Shown here: positions 28,178 to 37,267 of the stretch, piece by piece
Position numbering within the stretch: the stretch's first letter is position 1
Layout: each line of letters opens with the position of its first letter
Assembly (NCBI GenBank): GCA_003223115.1
Contig: QHXW01000457.1
Coordinates: 1-50,686, forward strand
Direction: 5' to 3'
DNA length: 50,686 bases
Source of the DNA: Acidobacteriota bacterium
Lineage (GTDB): Bacteria > Acidobacteriota > Terriglobia > Bryobacterales > Bryobacteraceae
The notes under the pieces: generated by a model
Seen by the model: the letters and a program-made list of their open reading frames with translations, nothing else
What the model was told of the DNA's origin: nothing
The model's database searches: none
Program-made: the position numbers and the translations under genes

Positions 28178-29584
28178 TTAATCGCGCTTTTCGAGTGTCA
28201 GAAAGCTGATGCCGTAGCTGCCCAGATCGACTTTGATCCGCATATCGCCGCGCTTGAGCGTACGTGCCGGAAATGGTCTGAGCCGCGCGTTCTCATCATC
28301 GCTGGGCGCAGCGGCATCGAGCACCACCTGTCTCAATGTGAGATCCGAGGACGCTCCTTCGATCGCCACTTCGGCCTGGGCCGGAGTCGTCGAGTAGTTC
28401 CAGAGCAGCACGTTATAGACGAGCATCTTGGGATCCCAGGTGGCAAACCCGTGAACGGCCGCGTCACCCGTACCCAGACGTAGCCTGTCGGCTGTGAGGC
28501 GCGAAAGAAGCTTGAACGCATAGTATGAAGGCCGGACGCGGTCTTGAAAATCGAACAGCCCGTCCCATTGAGAACTGCGGTTCCACCATCGCGCCATCAA
28601 TCCGGCTCCGACCGGAGACATGAACTTCGCGAAGCGGTCCAGGTCCACGTGGTAATCGCGAATGTGGTAGTAGCAGGAATAATCGAGCCCGCCGGCCTTC
28701 ATCTGGTACGCAACTTCGGTGATGTAACAGGGCTGGAACTGTGGATCCGCAGGCGGATCGCGCAGAGCCATGTTCCACTCGTTCAGAAAAGTTTCGGGGT
28801 GAAGCGACGGGTATTTGGCGATCAGTGCTTTCACGCGATCGATGGTGCCGCGAACGCGCATCGGATCGCTGTTATAGATGTGCCATGAAACAAAATGCAG
28901 CGGGGCTTTGCCGGCCTCACAAAAGGAGAGCAGCGCGGGCAAAATCGGCGATCCGGAATTGGCCAGGGCCGGACCACCGACACGCGCTTCCGGATCGGCA
29001 CGCAGCACGGCCGCCACCGTGTGCTGGTAATATCGCGTATAATTTTCCGGCGTAAATAAATACGGGCAGCCGCCATCTTCACCAATGTCCGGCTCGTTGG
29101 AAACTTCCCAATAGCGGATTCCCGCGCCGCGCTCCTTATAGTGGCGCACCAGATTGTAAATGAGCTGGTCCCATTCTTCGTAGCTGGTGGGCTCTACGAT
29201 TTTGTGATCGATCGTAGGATAGAGGAGCTTGGGCTTGAAATCGATATTCATGAGCGGCTTCGCGCCGGTCTTCAGAATCAGGTCCACGGATTCGTCGAGC
29301 GTCTGGAAATGGTAGCGGCCGCGCTCGGGCAGCAAGTCGAAGTATTCCTGGATGAAAAGCCGGATCAACCGGGGATGCAGATCGCGGATTTCAGCGACGC
29401 GATCCGCCCACATGGGTTCCTCCGATAATCCACCCTGCCCCAGGGCAAAGCGATCCATTTCGAGCGGACCAGCCGTATCGTTCAGGTTGATCCGAATGGA
29501 GACGTTCCGGTCCTGCGGGCTCGCAGGCAGGGCGGTTGCGATGACCAGCGCGATCAAGGGCGTCAAGCGTAAGGTGAGCGTCAT
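28178..29584 (-). CDS. Glycoside hydrolase, GH39-like (xylosidase/iduronidase type)
   Basis: A protein of 468 residues with a signal peptide (LTPLIALVIATALPASPQ). A clan GH-A barrel is indicated by YWEVSNEPDIG, with the acid/base at Glu164, and ETFLNEWN, with the nucleophile at Glu269. LHFVSWHIYNSD and SPVGAGLMARWWNRS are in keeping with GH39. The C-terminal about 90 residues form a beta-domain (AEVAIEGASSDLTLRQVVLD). GGAGGT lies 10 bases before the ATG. It is divergent from an SDR gene across a 107-base gap that holds an operator-like palindrome. It probably releases sugars from plant or microbial polysaccharide in the periplasm. Confidence 0.85.
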   Translation of the reverse strand: MTLTLRLTPLIALVIATALPASPQDRNVSIRINLNDTAGPLEMDRFALGQGGLSEEPMWADRVAEIRDLHPRLIRLFIQEYFDLLPERGRYHFQTLDESVDLILKTGAKPLMNIDFKPKLLYPTIDHKIVEPTSYEEWDQLIYNLVRHYKERGAGIRYWEVSNEPDIGEDGGCPYLFTPENYTRYYQHTVAAVLRADPEARVGGPALANSGSPILPALLSFCEAGKAPLHFVSWHIYNSDPMRVRGTIDRVKALIAKYPSLHPETFLNEWNMALRDPPADPQFQPCYITEVAYQMKAGGLDYSCYYHIRDYHVDLDRFAKFMSPVGAGLMARWWNRSSQWDGLFDFQDRVRPSYYAFKLLSRLTADRLRLGTGDAAVHGFATWDPKMLVYNVLLWNYSTTPAQAEVAIEGASSDLTLRQVVLDAAAPSDDENARLRPFPARTLKRGDMRIKVDLGSYGISFLTLEKRD

Positions 29585-29645
29585 GACTTTATCGACCTCC
29601 GTTCTTCACAGTCTCGCTGTTCGCGCCAGCGATTTTCGACCGGCG

Positions 29646-29659
29646 TCCAGAATGCTGGA
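29646..29659. promoter_or_regulatory. Operator-like palindrome, site 5
   Basis: TCCAGAATGCTGGA is a perfect consensus match with 5-bp arms. It lies between the divergent GH39-like and SDR genes and covers the position where the plus-strand -35 would be, so it could repress the SDR-MFS operon and activate the GH39-like gene. Confidence 0.6.
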
Positions 29660-29672
29660 AGAGACTTAGTCG

Positions 29673-29678
29673 TATAAT
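29673..29678 (+). promoter_or_regulatory. -10 element TATAAT for the SDR-MFS operon
   Basis: A perfect TATAAT hexamer 13 bases before the SDR start codon. Transcription would begin about 5-7 bases before the ATG, and no Shine-Dalgarno sequence is present, so the mRNA would be nearly leaderless. Confidence 0.55.
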
Positions 29679-29691
29679 CTCTGAACTCTCC

Positions 29692-30498
29692 ATGAACGCT
29701 GAGAATAATCACCCGGCAAGCGGGCGGCTGAAAGGCAAATCAGCCATTGTGACGGGTTCGGCGACCGGGATCGGGAAAGCCACCGCGATGCTGTTTGCCA
29801 GTGAGGGAGCTCGCGTGGTCGTTTCAGATATCGACGACGCTCCGGCCCGCGAGGTCGTAAACGCAATGGTTGCGCAAGGTGGTGAGGCCATTTTTGTCAA
29901 AGCCGACGTGTCGAAGCCGGAAGACGCGCAACACTTGATCGAAACCACAGTGCGATCCTACGGGCAGATCGACATTCTGGTCAATAATGCCGCCGTATAT
30001 CGGGGTGACGGGGACATTTTGAAAGTTCCGGACGAGGTCTGGGACAAAGTTATGGCAGTGAATCTGAAGGGAACGTACCTTTGCTGCAAATTCGCGATCG
30101 CGCAGATGCTGCAACAACGAAGCGGCTCTATCGTGAATATTTCATCTGTGAATGCCCTGATGGGTTTTTCCCTTACCGCTTACACTGCGTCGAAGGGCGG
30201 GGTCGAGGCGCTGACGCGGCTGCTGTCCATGGAATTTGGGCCGAACGGCATTCGCGTGAATTCTATTTGTCCGGGAACGATCATGACTGAAAACAGCATC
30301 GCCATCTACTCCGAAAGGCCGGGGCTTGAGGAACAGGTAACGAAGATGTACCCGCTTGGACGGCTCGGCGAGCCTAGCGATGTGGCTGAGTGCGCGCTCT
30401 ATCTCGCCTCGGACGCCTCGGCGTTTGTGACAGGCGCGAGCCTGGTTGTTGACGGTGGGCTCACCTCCGGACGAAAATTCGATCTCGATTACACGTGA
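29692..30498 (+). CDS. Short-chain dehydrogenase/reductase (SDR)
   Basis: A protein of 268 residues. TGSATGIG cofactor loop, Asp46 after beta-2 (VVSDIDD, favouring NAD), NNAA, catalytic Ser152, Tyr164 and Lys168 (TAYTASKGG), and FVTGASLVVDGG at the end. The MFS gene follows 19 bases after its stop, so the two are probably co-transcribed. This suggests oxidation of the imported compound. It is clearly distinct from the two other SDRs in the window. Confidence 0.92.
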   Translation: MNAENNHPASGRLKGKSAIVTGSATGIGKATAMLFASEGARVVVSDIDDAPAREVVNAMVAQGGEAIFVKADVSKPEDAQHLIETTVRSYGQIDILVNNAAVYRGDGDILKVPDEVWDKVMAVNLKGTYLCCKFAIAQMLQQRSGSIVNISSVNALMGFSLTAYTASKGGVEALTRLLSMEFGPNGIRVNSICPGTIMTENSIAIYSERPGLEEQVTKMYPLGRLGEPSDVAECALYLASDASAFVTGASLVVDGGLTSGRKFDLDYT

Positions 30499-30517
30499 GC
30501 CGGCAGTCCCGCACCTT

Positions 30518-31774
30518 ATGAACCGCGACGGAGTAAGCACAACGCGGTATGATCCGGCCTTCGAGCGGAAGGCCTGGCTGCTGGTGGGCTTCACCTGGAT
30601 CGCTTACTGCCTCAATTACAGCGATCGGCAGGTGATTTTTTCGATCTTCCCTGTTCTGAAATCCGAATTGAAATTTACCGACGCGCAGCTCGGGCTTACG
30701 GGGTCCGTTTTTCTGTGGGTGTATGGTCTTTGTTCGCCCATAGCCGGCCAGATCGGCGACCGCATTTCGAAACGGTGGCTGGTGGCCATGAGCCTGCTCC
30801 TTTGGAGTGGAGTGACAGCACTCACCGGCGCAGCGCATTCCGCCGGCGTGATTCTCACGTGCCGCGCGTTGACCGGAGTCACAGAGTCGCTGTTCGTGCC
30901 CGCCGCGGTGGCGATGCTGGCCAACGCGCACCGTCCTGAAAACCGCTCGCGTGCTTTTGCGCTGTATGGCACCGGTCAACTGGCCGGTATCGTAATCGGC
31001 GGATGGTATGGCGGCTATATGGCCCAGGAATCTCAGTGGAGGTTTGCATTTTACTCGCTGGGACTGGTCGGGATTCTGTATTTCTACCCGTACTTCCGCT
31101 TTCTGAAGACCTTCAGCGAAGAAGCGCATGTGGAGACGAAGAAATCCGGAAGTACACTGGCGGCTGCGGCGCTGGCGCGAATCCCGACATACCTGGTGTT
31201 GTGCGTTGTGGCCGGCGTGTTTAATTTGACTCTGTGGTTGTTATATACGTGGCTACCCGATTTTCTCTATGAGAAATTCTCGCTTGGACTGGCGGATGCA
31301 GGCTATACGGCGACGGTTCACCTGCAATTGGCGACTATGGCCGGCATGCTCGCCGGTGCAGCCGCCGCTGACTGGCTGTACAGTTGGATCAAGGCCTCGC
31401 GTTTTTGGCTGATCTTTACGGGCCTGCTGTTAGGCGCGCCGTGCGTTCACCTGATCGGCAACAGTGATTCGCTTCTGGCTACCAAGCTCGCGGCTATTGC
31501 GTTTGGCTTGAGCGGCGGACTGGCAGTTGCCAACCTCTACATCTCCTCTTTCGATGTCGTTCCGGCGGACACCCGCGCTTCAGCGGTGGCTTTCATGAAT
31601 CTGGCAGCTTACCTCGCATCCGGATTCGCCCCACTCTTCAGCGGAATGTGGAAACAAAGCATCGGAATCCATCGCTTGATGAGCTACGCTTCAGTACTCA
31701 TTGTCGCAGCCGCACTGCTATTGCTTGCCGGAATCAAGTTTTTGTTTCCGGCGGATTACAAACGGGTCCACTGA
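30518..31774 (+). CDS. MFS transporter, anion:cation symporter (hexuronate/galactonate) type
   Basis: A protein of 418 residues with about 12 hydrophobic helices. The N-terminal ERKAWLLVGFTWIAYCLNYSDRQVIFSIFP and loop GQIGDRISKRWLV (the MFS loop 2-3 motif) resemble ACS-family carriers for sugar acids such as hexuronates, galactonate and tartrate. A second motif, LYGTGQLAGIVIGGWYGG, lies in helix 5. I chose ATG 30518 because the upstream extension overlaps the SDR gene. It probably imports the acid handled by the SDR and neighbouring enzymes. Confidence 0.88.
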   Translation: MNRDGVSTTRYDPAFERKAWLLVGFTWIAYCLNYSDRQVIFSIFPVLKSELKFTDAQLGLTGSVFLWVYGLCSPIAGQIGDRISKRWLVAMSLLLWSGVTALTGAAHSAGVILTCRALTGVTESLFVPAAVAMLANAHRPENRSRAFALYGTGQLAGIVIGGWYGGYMAQESQWRFAFYSLGLVGILYFYPYFRFLKTFSEEAHVETKKSGSTLAAAALARIPTYLVLCVVAGVFNLTLWLLYTWLPDFLYEKFSLGLADAGYTATVHLQLATMAGMLAGAAAADWLYSWIKASRFWLIFTGLLLGAPCVHLIGNSDSLLATKLAAIAFGLSGGLAVANLYISSFDVVPADTRASAVAFMNLAAYLASGFAPLFSGMWKQSIGIHRLMSYASVLIVAAALLLLAGIKFLFPADYKRVH

Positions 31775-31798
31775 ACCTCGCACGGAGGTTTCTTCCAA

Positions 31799-32330
31799 AT
31801 GACGGACGCCGAAACCGGAGTACATGATTGGCGGTACAATTCCGCAGTTAAGGATTCCATGAGGTATCATTCATTCTGCGAATTCCTTGCTCCTTATCAA
31901 CGTGGCCGTCCGAGGAGGAAAATTCCCGGTGGATGGCACGGCTCTATACGATGTGCTGCACCCGGACGAGGGTCCGGAACAAGACAACGGTCAAATGTAC
32001 TGGAATGACGGGTGGGGTGACCTGTTGATCGTCGTGGAAGGCGAACCCAGGAAATCTGGAGCCTGCTGCTTCCGGAGAATCAGAGCACACGGAATCGCCG
32101 CATTAATAACGATATGGCCAGCTGCACAGCCGGCGCCAGCCAAGCGTTTCTGGTTCACACCGGAGGAAGATCCTGGCGCACACCGAATCCGTATGGGGCG
32201 ACCAGAACCGGCTGACATGTGCTGCAGCACATGTCAGCCGTTATGTGCCGGCCGTGCCTATGTTACGCAATCATGTGAAAGCCGTGACTGATACCGGCAA
32301 CCGTAACATCGACGCAACATAAGATTCATC
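31799..32330 (+). pseudogene. Unrecognised gene remnant with frame changes
   Basis: Protein-like stretches occur in different frames: VAVRGGKFPVDGTALYDVL and QMYWNDGWGDLLIVVEGEP (frame of 31887), then QEIWSLLLPENQ and SQAFLVHTGGRSWRTP in another, then SVWGDQNRLTCAAAHVSRY in a third up to a TAA near 32320. No start or complete domain is found and I do not recognise the family. It contains the 32-bp palindrome. It could be the upstream part of the remnant at 32343 or of a different gene. Confidence 0.4.
32209..32240. repeat. 32-bp perfect palindrome
   Basis: The left arm CGGCTGACATGTGCTG (32209-32224) is followed at once by its exact reverse complement (32225-32240), with no spacer. It sits inside a decayed gene. 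It has no T-tract, so it is not a standard terminator. Confidence 0.9.
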
Positions 32331-32342
32331 TCGGTTTAACGG

Positions 32343-32930
32343 AAGCCATGCCTCAATAGAAAGGCCGCCATCCGCACGTTTTACAGCTACATGGCCAGCG
32401 CGTTCAGGCATTCCGCGTTTGAACCAGTAGAGCATCGCTGGATGCACGGGCAATATTTCGGTCCGCAAAGCACAGACGGCGCGTGGTTCGAGTTGTTTCG
32501 CAACATGCTCCTGCGCGAACTGGACGATCGGACGCTGCTCATTGCCCAGGCAACACAGCGCAAATGGCTTGCTAACGGCCAGAGGATCGATGTGCAACGC
32601 GCCCCGACGTATTTCGGCCAAGTCTCTTTTCACATCGAGAGCCAGGTGCAGTCTGGAAGAATTATCGCTACCGTCGAATTCGCGGGACAGAACCGGCCGC
32701 AGACACTGCTCGTTCGCTTTCGCCATCCCGAAGAGAAGCCGATTCGCTCCGAAACCGTGGACGGTCAGGATTGGAAAGACTTTGATACCCAAAAGGAATG
32801 GGTACGTATTGCGAATCCCGTTCGTGACCGGTACTCCGTCGTGGCCATTTACGGAATAGGTCGATCAATTCCGTCCCACCGAATGGACGAAAACCACATG
32901 GGTCTTGACCCTTTTCCCGGAGGCTCTTAG
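32343..32930 (+). pseudogene. C-terminal remnant of a large protein, copy 2
   Basis: One frame is open from before 32343 to 32930, with no convincing start. It reads RTFYSYMASAFRHSAFEPVE, RIDVQRAPTYFGQVSFHIES, LVRFRHPEEKPIRSETVDG and KEWVRIANPVRDRYSVVAIYG. The original end was probably just after VAIYG, where a TAG exists in the neighbouring frame. It is homologous to the remnant at 17.9-18.4 kb (shared pattern RI.V..APT.FG..S). The N-terminal body is missing. The function of the parent family is unknown to me. Confidence 0.6.
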
Positions 32931-33184
32931 CATAGACGCTAAAGATGTGTATTTTCTCTGGGGTCAAGCTTCGAGTCAGCGATTAGCTTCGTGGCTTCGA
33001 AGCAGGCTAACGGTGATCTGGGTGTAGTCGATACCCGGCAAAATACCCAAGATACCTATGCGGAAAGGTGCGGTTACGTGCCAACCTCCGCGGATATGGT
33101 TTCGCAGATTTAGCCTCAAGGTATTGTACCGGCCCTGACTGCACCTGGATGTCTAATCGATTAGGAGTAGAGGAGGTCATTGCC

Positions 33185-36100
33185 ATGATTCGTCGAATCG
33201 CTTGCGCGTTTTTTCTTCTGGCGGTCTCGTTCCTGTGCGCCCAAGAAGCCGGCCTGGTGGGTACAGTTATTGATCCCAGCGGAGCCGTGGTTGCGAACGC
33301 CAATATTACTGTACATAACGTCGACACCAACGTGGAGCGCCGTATCATTACTGACGAGAGGGGACGGTATTCCATTTCGCCGCTGTCGATTGGACGCTAC
33401 GCACTGACCGCGGAAGCGCCGGGCTTCCGCACGGTGACGGTGTCGGACATCTATCTGACCATCGGGCAGAAGGGTGTCGCGGACGTGACCATGTAGATCG
33501 GGGAGATTACCGAGAAAGTCAACGTAGTGGATACGTCGCCCTTGCTGCAGGCCGAGCAGGCCTCGACCGGGCAGAGCGTGGAGAACAAGAAGATCGTGGA
33601 TCTGCCATTAAACGGCCGCGACTTCGTGCAACTGGTGGCCCTTACTCCTGGCGCGACCACCGCTGGCACCACGTACGAAACTCAAAGTTCGAACGTTCTG
33701 ATTAATGGCCAGCGCTCCACCAAGACAACCTCCACGATTGATGGGGTGATGAACGTGGACCAGCTATTTCAAGGTTTTCCGATCAGCCCATCTGTTGATG
33801 TGATCGAAGAATTTCGCGTGCAAAGCGGTAACTTTTCGGCCGATCAGGGAATGGGGCCGTCGAACGTTTCGGTCCGGCTGAAATCGGGCACGAACAGTCT
33901 CCACGGCACCGCTTACGAGTTCCTGCGGAACAACGACATGGACGCGCGCAACTTTTTCCAACCGGCGGTCTCACCACTAAAGAGGAACCAGTTCGGAGGT
34001 TCGGCCGGCGGGCCGATCCGGCGCGATAAATTGTTCTGGTTCGCGGGATATGAAGGCACTCGCCAGAACAGCGGCAATGACTACAGCATCACGGTCCCAT
34101 CCGCAGCCCAGCGCCAGGGCGATTTTTCGGGTCTGCCTCCGATCACTGATCCGCTGACTGGCAAGCCTTTCCTGTACAACGTGATTCCGCAAGACCGGAT
34201 CAACCAGGTGGCCGCGTTTTTCATGCCGTTCTTGCCCCTGCCGAGCTCCGGAACACAGTACATTTATTCACCGCCCTCGACAGTGCAAGCGGACCAAACC
34301 AGCGGCCGCGTGGATTATTACCTGAACAATAGTAACCGGCTGTTCGGAGGTTACACATTTAACCAACGCACATTGTTTGAACCGGATCCGGGGCCAAAGA
34401 ACGGCGGCTTGATACGCCGCGGACGCTCGCAGCGAGCCAACATCAACTGGAACAAGACCATCAGCCCCACCGTGATGAATACGCTGTCGCTTGGCTGGTC
34501 ACGATTCAAGAACGTCATGACGCCTTCCATTGGCGGCACAAACTACACCGTACAGTCCGGCCTGCAGGGATTCGATGAAACTTCCGCGCGCTTCCCGGGA
34601 TTCCCGAGTATCTTCATCAATAACTACCAGGGCATCGATGGTTTTGACTGGGATCCGCTAATCAATCCTACGGACAACCGGCAAGTTCTGGACGATTTTT
34701 CAATCATCCATGGTGGCCACCAGATTCGCGTCGGGACAGATCTGCGGAGATTCATGTGGTCCAGCCAGTCGGCCACGGTAGGACGGGGCGATATCTCCTA
34801 CAGCGGCGATTATACCGGGGACGGCTGGGCGGACTTCCTGCTGGGTTACCCGATCTACGCATTCCGGCAGTATCCGCAAAGCAACTACAACCAATTGACC
34901 TTCAACTACGCGTTCTACGGGCAGGACGACTGGCGGGTAACCCCTAATCTGACCGTAAACCTCGGGCTTCGCTATGAATACGACACCTGGCCTGTCGACA
35001 CTCGCAATCAATTGACGATTTTCTACCCTGCTGCGGGGAAGTTCGTCGTGGCGCACAAACACGGACAACTCCCGGACCTTGCCGCGCAGCCGTTGGCGGC
35101 GCTGGCGTGGAACTTGTTTGGCAACCTCATGACTACGGCCGAGTCGGTCAACTTGCCGAACCGCACTCTGCGCTTCCCTGACAAGAACAATTGGGCGCCG
35201 CGGCTCGGGCTCGCGTACCGGCCTCCATTTCTGAAAAACACCGTGTTCCGAATGGGCTACGGAGTTTTTTATGAGCTGATGAACGGAAACAACTACTCCA
35301 ACATCACCGCCACGTCCATCCCGTGGATCATCTCGCAGGGCGTCAGCAACACGCTGCCAGTGCCGACTCTGGACAATCAGCATCTGTTCGCCCCGTTCAG
35401 TGCTCCGGGCGCGGCTACTCCCTCGATTCAGCCCATCATTTACAACCCGCGATCACGGGTGCCATACGTACAAGAATGGAACGTCGCTATCCAGCGGCAA
35501 TTGGGCCGTTCTACCAGCCTGGAAGTCGCGTACGTGGGAAACAAAGGTACTAAGCTCGAGACCAACGTTCCATTCAACCGGCCCCTGCCCGGGCCGGGCG
35601 ATGTCGATCCGCGACGCCCATTTCCGAATCTGACCGAAGGTTACGAGGTGGCCAACATCGCAAGTTCGATCTATCACTCGTTACAGGTAAAGCTGGAAAA
35701 GCAGTATTCAAATGGGCTTTCTCTGATCACCTCCTATACGCTGGCGAAGTCAATCGACGACACGAGTTCGGACTACGGCAGCGGCTATCAGGACGAATAC
35801 AATCTGAGGCTCGAGCGCGCGGTTTCTAATTTCGACTATCGTCAGCGGCTGAGCGTCGGATATATTTACGACCTGCCGTTCGGGAAAGGTAAACGCCTGT
35901 CTCCGGCAAACCCGGCGCTGCAATATATAGTCAGCGGTTGGGAGGCATCCGGGATAGTGACTTTACAATCGGGTGCGCCCTTTACCATTACTTCCGGACG
36001 CGATGTCGCCAATACTGGTTCTGGCCCGCAACGCCCCGATCGTATTGCATCAGGCCGTCTGGATCATCCGACGATCGACAAGTGGTTGGATACCTCGGCG

Positions 36101-36370
36101 TTCGTGTTGAACGCACCCTACACTTGGGGCAACTCCGGGCGGAACATCCTTTATACCGACGGTCTCCAGGTATGGGACGCTTCCTTGCTGCGGAATTTTA
36201 GCATTCGCGAGGGAATGCGACTGCAACTGCGTGGGGAATTCTTCAACGTCCTGAACCACCCCGATTTCGGCACCCCAGTTAGAAATTTCTCCTCAGGCAA
36301 TTTCGGGAAGGTGTTCGGCACGCGCAACGCGCCGCGAATCGGTCAGGTCGCGCTAAAGTTCATATTCTAG
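33185..36370 (+). pseudogene. TonB-dependent receptor (carboxypeptidase-regulatory domain type) with in-frame TAG
   Basis: One frame of about 1,061 codons, broken only by TAG at 33494-33496. AGGAGGT (33171-33177) precedes ATG 33185 by 7 bases. A signal peptide (MIRRIACAFFLLAVSFLCAQ) is followed by the regulatory-like fold (GLVGTVIDPSGAVVANANIT, GRYSISPLSIGRYALTAEAP), then VADVTM-stop-IGEITEKVNV, the plug (LPLNGRDFVQLVALTPGA) and the barrel, ending RIGQVALKFIF with the terminal Phe of outer-membrane proteins. The stop is a one-base change from CAG, usual at this spot. The parts in frame on both sides are otherwise intact. The protein would import a ligand or oligosaccharide across the outer membrane. 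The downstream 947 codons lack their own signal peptide. Confidence 0.85.
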
Positions 36371-36418
36371 GTGAGTAAGTTCTACTTCGTGTAGCGCTTG
36401 AGGCGCTGAAGGCGGAAA

Positions 36419-37267
36419 TTGGCAAACAACAGCGGAGCAACGCAGACCAGTGATCAGAGAGCCCTGGCGCTCGAATTTCACAAGCGCGGATTTCTGATCA
36501 TCCCCAACGCCCTTTCCGCTATCCAGGTATCGGAGTTGAACCGGGTAGTGGACCGCGACCTTGAGAAACACGGCGACGAGTGGGTCACATTCGATGAATC
36601 GCTGATGGAGACACCCGATGTCATTTCACGCACCGACAAATTCGATTTCACTATCGAGAACTCGGTCACCCTCGGACTCCTACGCAGCTTCATCGGCGAG
36701 TTGATCACGTTCGAAGAATTCGAAATCATCATTCGCAATCCGACAGCCAAGTCACACGACATCAAGTCGTGGCACCGGGACGCCACGCGAGACTATAACC
36801 GGCGCATGGAAATAGAGTATGTCTCGCTTGTGTATTACTTGACCGATGTAACGGAGAGCGACCATTGCCTCAGTATCATTCCTGGAAGTCATTACCGACG
36901 GGTCGATCTGAACCCCCTGGACGTGAGCCCCGGCTCTGAATTCGACGTGATCGGACCCGCTGGAACCGCGGTCATTTTCCACGGTCGTTGCATTCATGCG
37001 GGAAAACTCAAGCCACACTCCCGTCAAAGGCGAACCCTGCACGTTTATTTTGCCCGCAGCGATCAGCACAGATACTCCGAGTGGACGGAAATACCCGAGC
37101 GTCTGTACAAGAAGAACGACGTGCGCCTGCCGCCTTTGCTCTACTCGAAGTGGAACCCGGCAGCGGTGTTCGAAGGAGTCGGCAAGAAGCCACGAGACCT
37201 GCCCGCGTCGATGTCGACGGCAGAAATGATCCGGGAAGTGCAGCGTCGGGCTAACCGGGTCGCGTAG
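36419..37267 (+). CDS. PhyH-family Fe(II)/2-oxoglutarate dioxygenase
   Basis: A protein of 282 residues with a TTG start preceded by a GGCGG-like site. Family features are FHKRGFLIIPNALS, the iron-binding KSWHRD (His119, Asp121), IPGSHYRR, FHGRCIHAGK (His193) and the Arg pair RQRRTLHVYF (204-205) for 2-oxoglutarate. All ligands are intact. It is weakly similar to the PhyH protein at 3.9 kb. The stop overlaps by 17 bases, tail to tail, with the PLP-enzyme gene on the other strand. The substrate is unknown. Confidence 0.88.
   Translation: MANNSGATQTSDQRALALEFHKRGFLIIPNALSAIQVSELNRVVDRDLEKHGDEWVTFDESLMETPDVISRTDKFDFTIENSVTLGLLRSFIGELITFEEFEIIIRNPTAKSHDIKSWHRDATRDYNRRMEIEYVSLVYYLTDVTESDHCLSIIPGSHYRRVDLNPLDVSPGSEFDVIGPAGTAVIFHGRCIHAGKLKPHSRQRRTLHVYFARSDQHRYSEWTEIPERLYKKNDVRLPPLLYSKWNPAAVFEGVGKKPRDLPASMSTAEMIREVQRRANRVA

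Noticed and set aside
28151-28483. A 110-codon plus-strand ORF over the end of the GH39-like gene
   Set aside because: It overlaps the well-supported minus-strand C-terminal domain and has no family features.
33494-33496. TAG as a recoded codon (pyrrolysine), or a selenocysteine link to the SelA-like gene
   Set aside because: Selenocysteine uses TGA, not TAG. The SelA-like protein is of the DgaE catabolic type. No pyl genes are seen.
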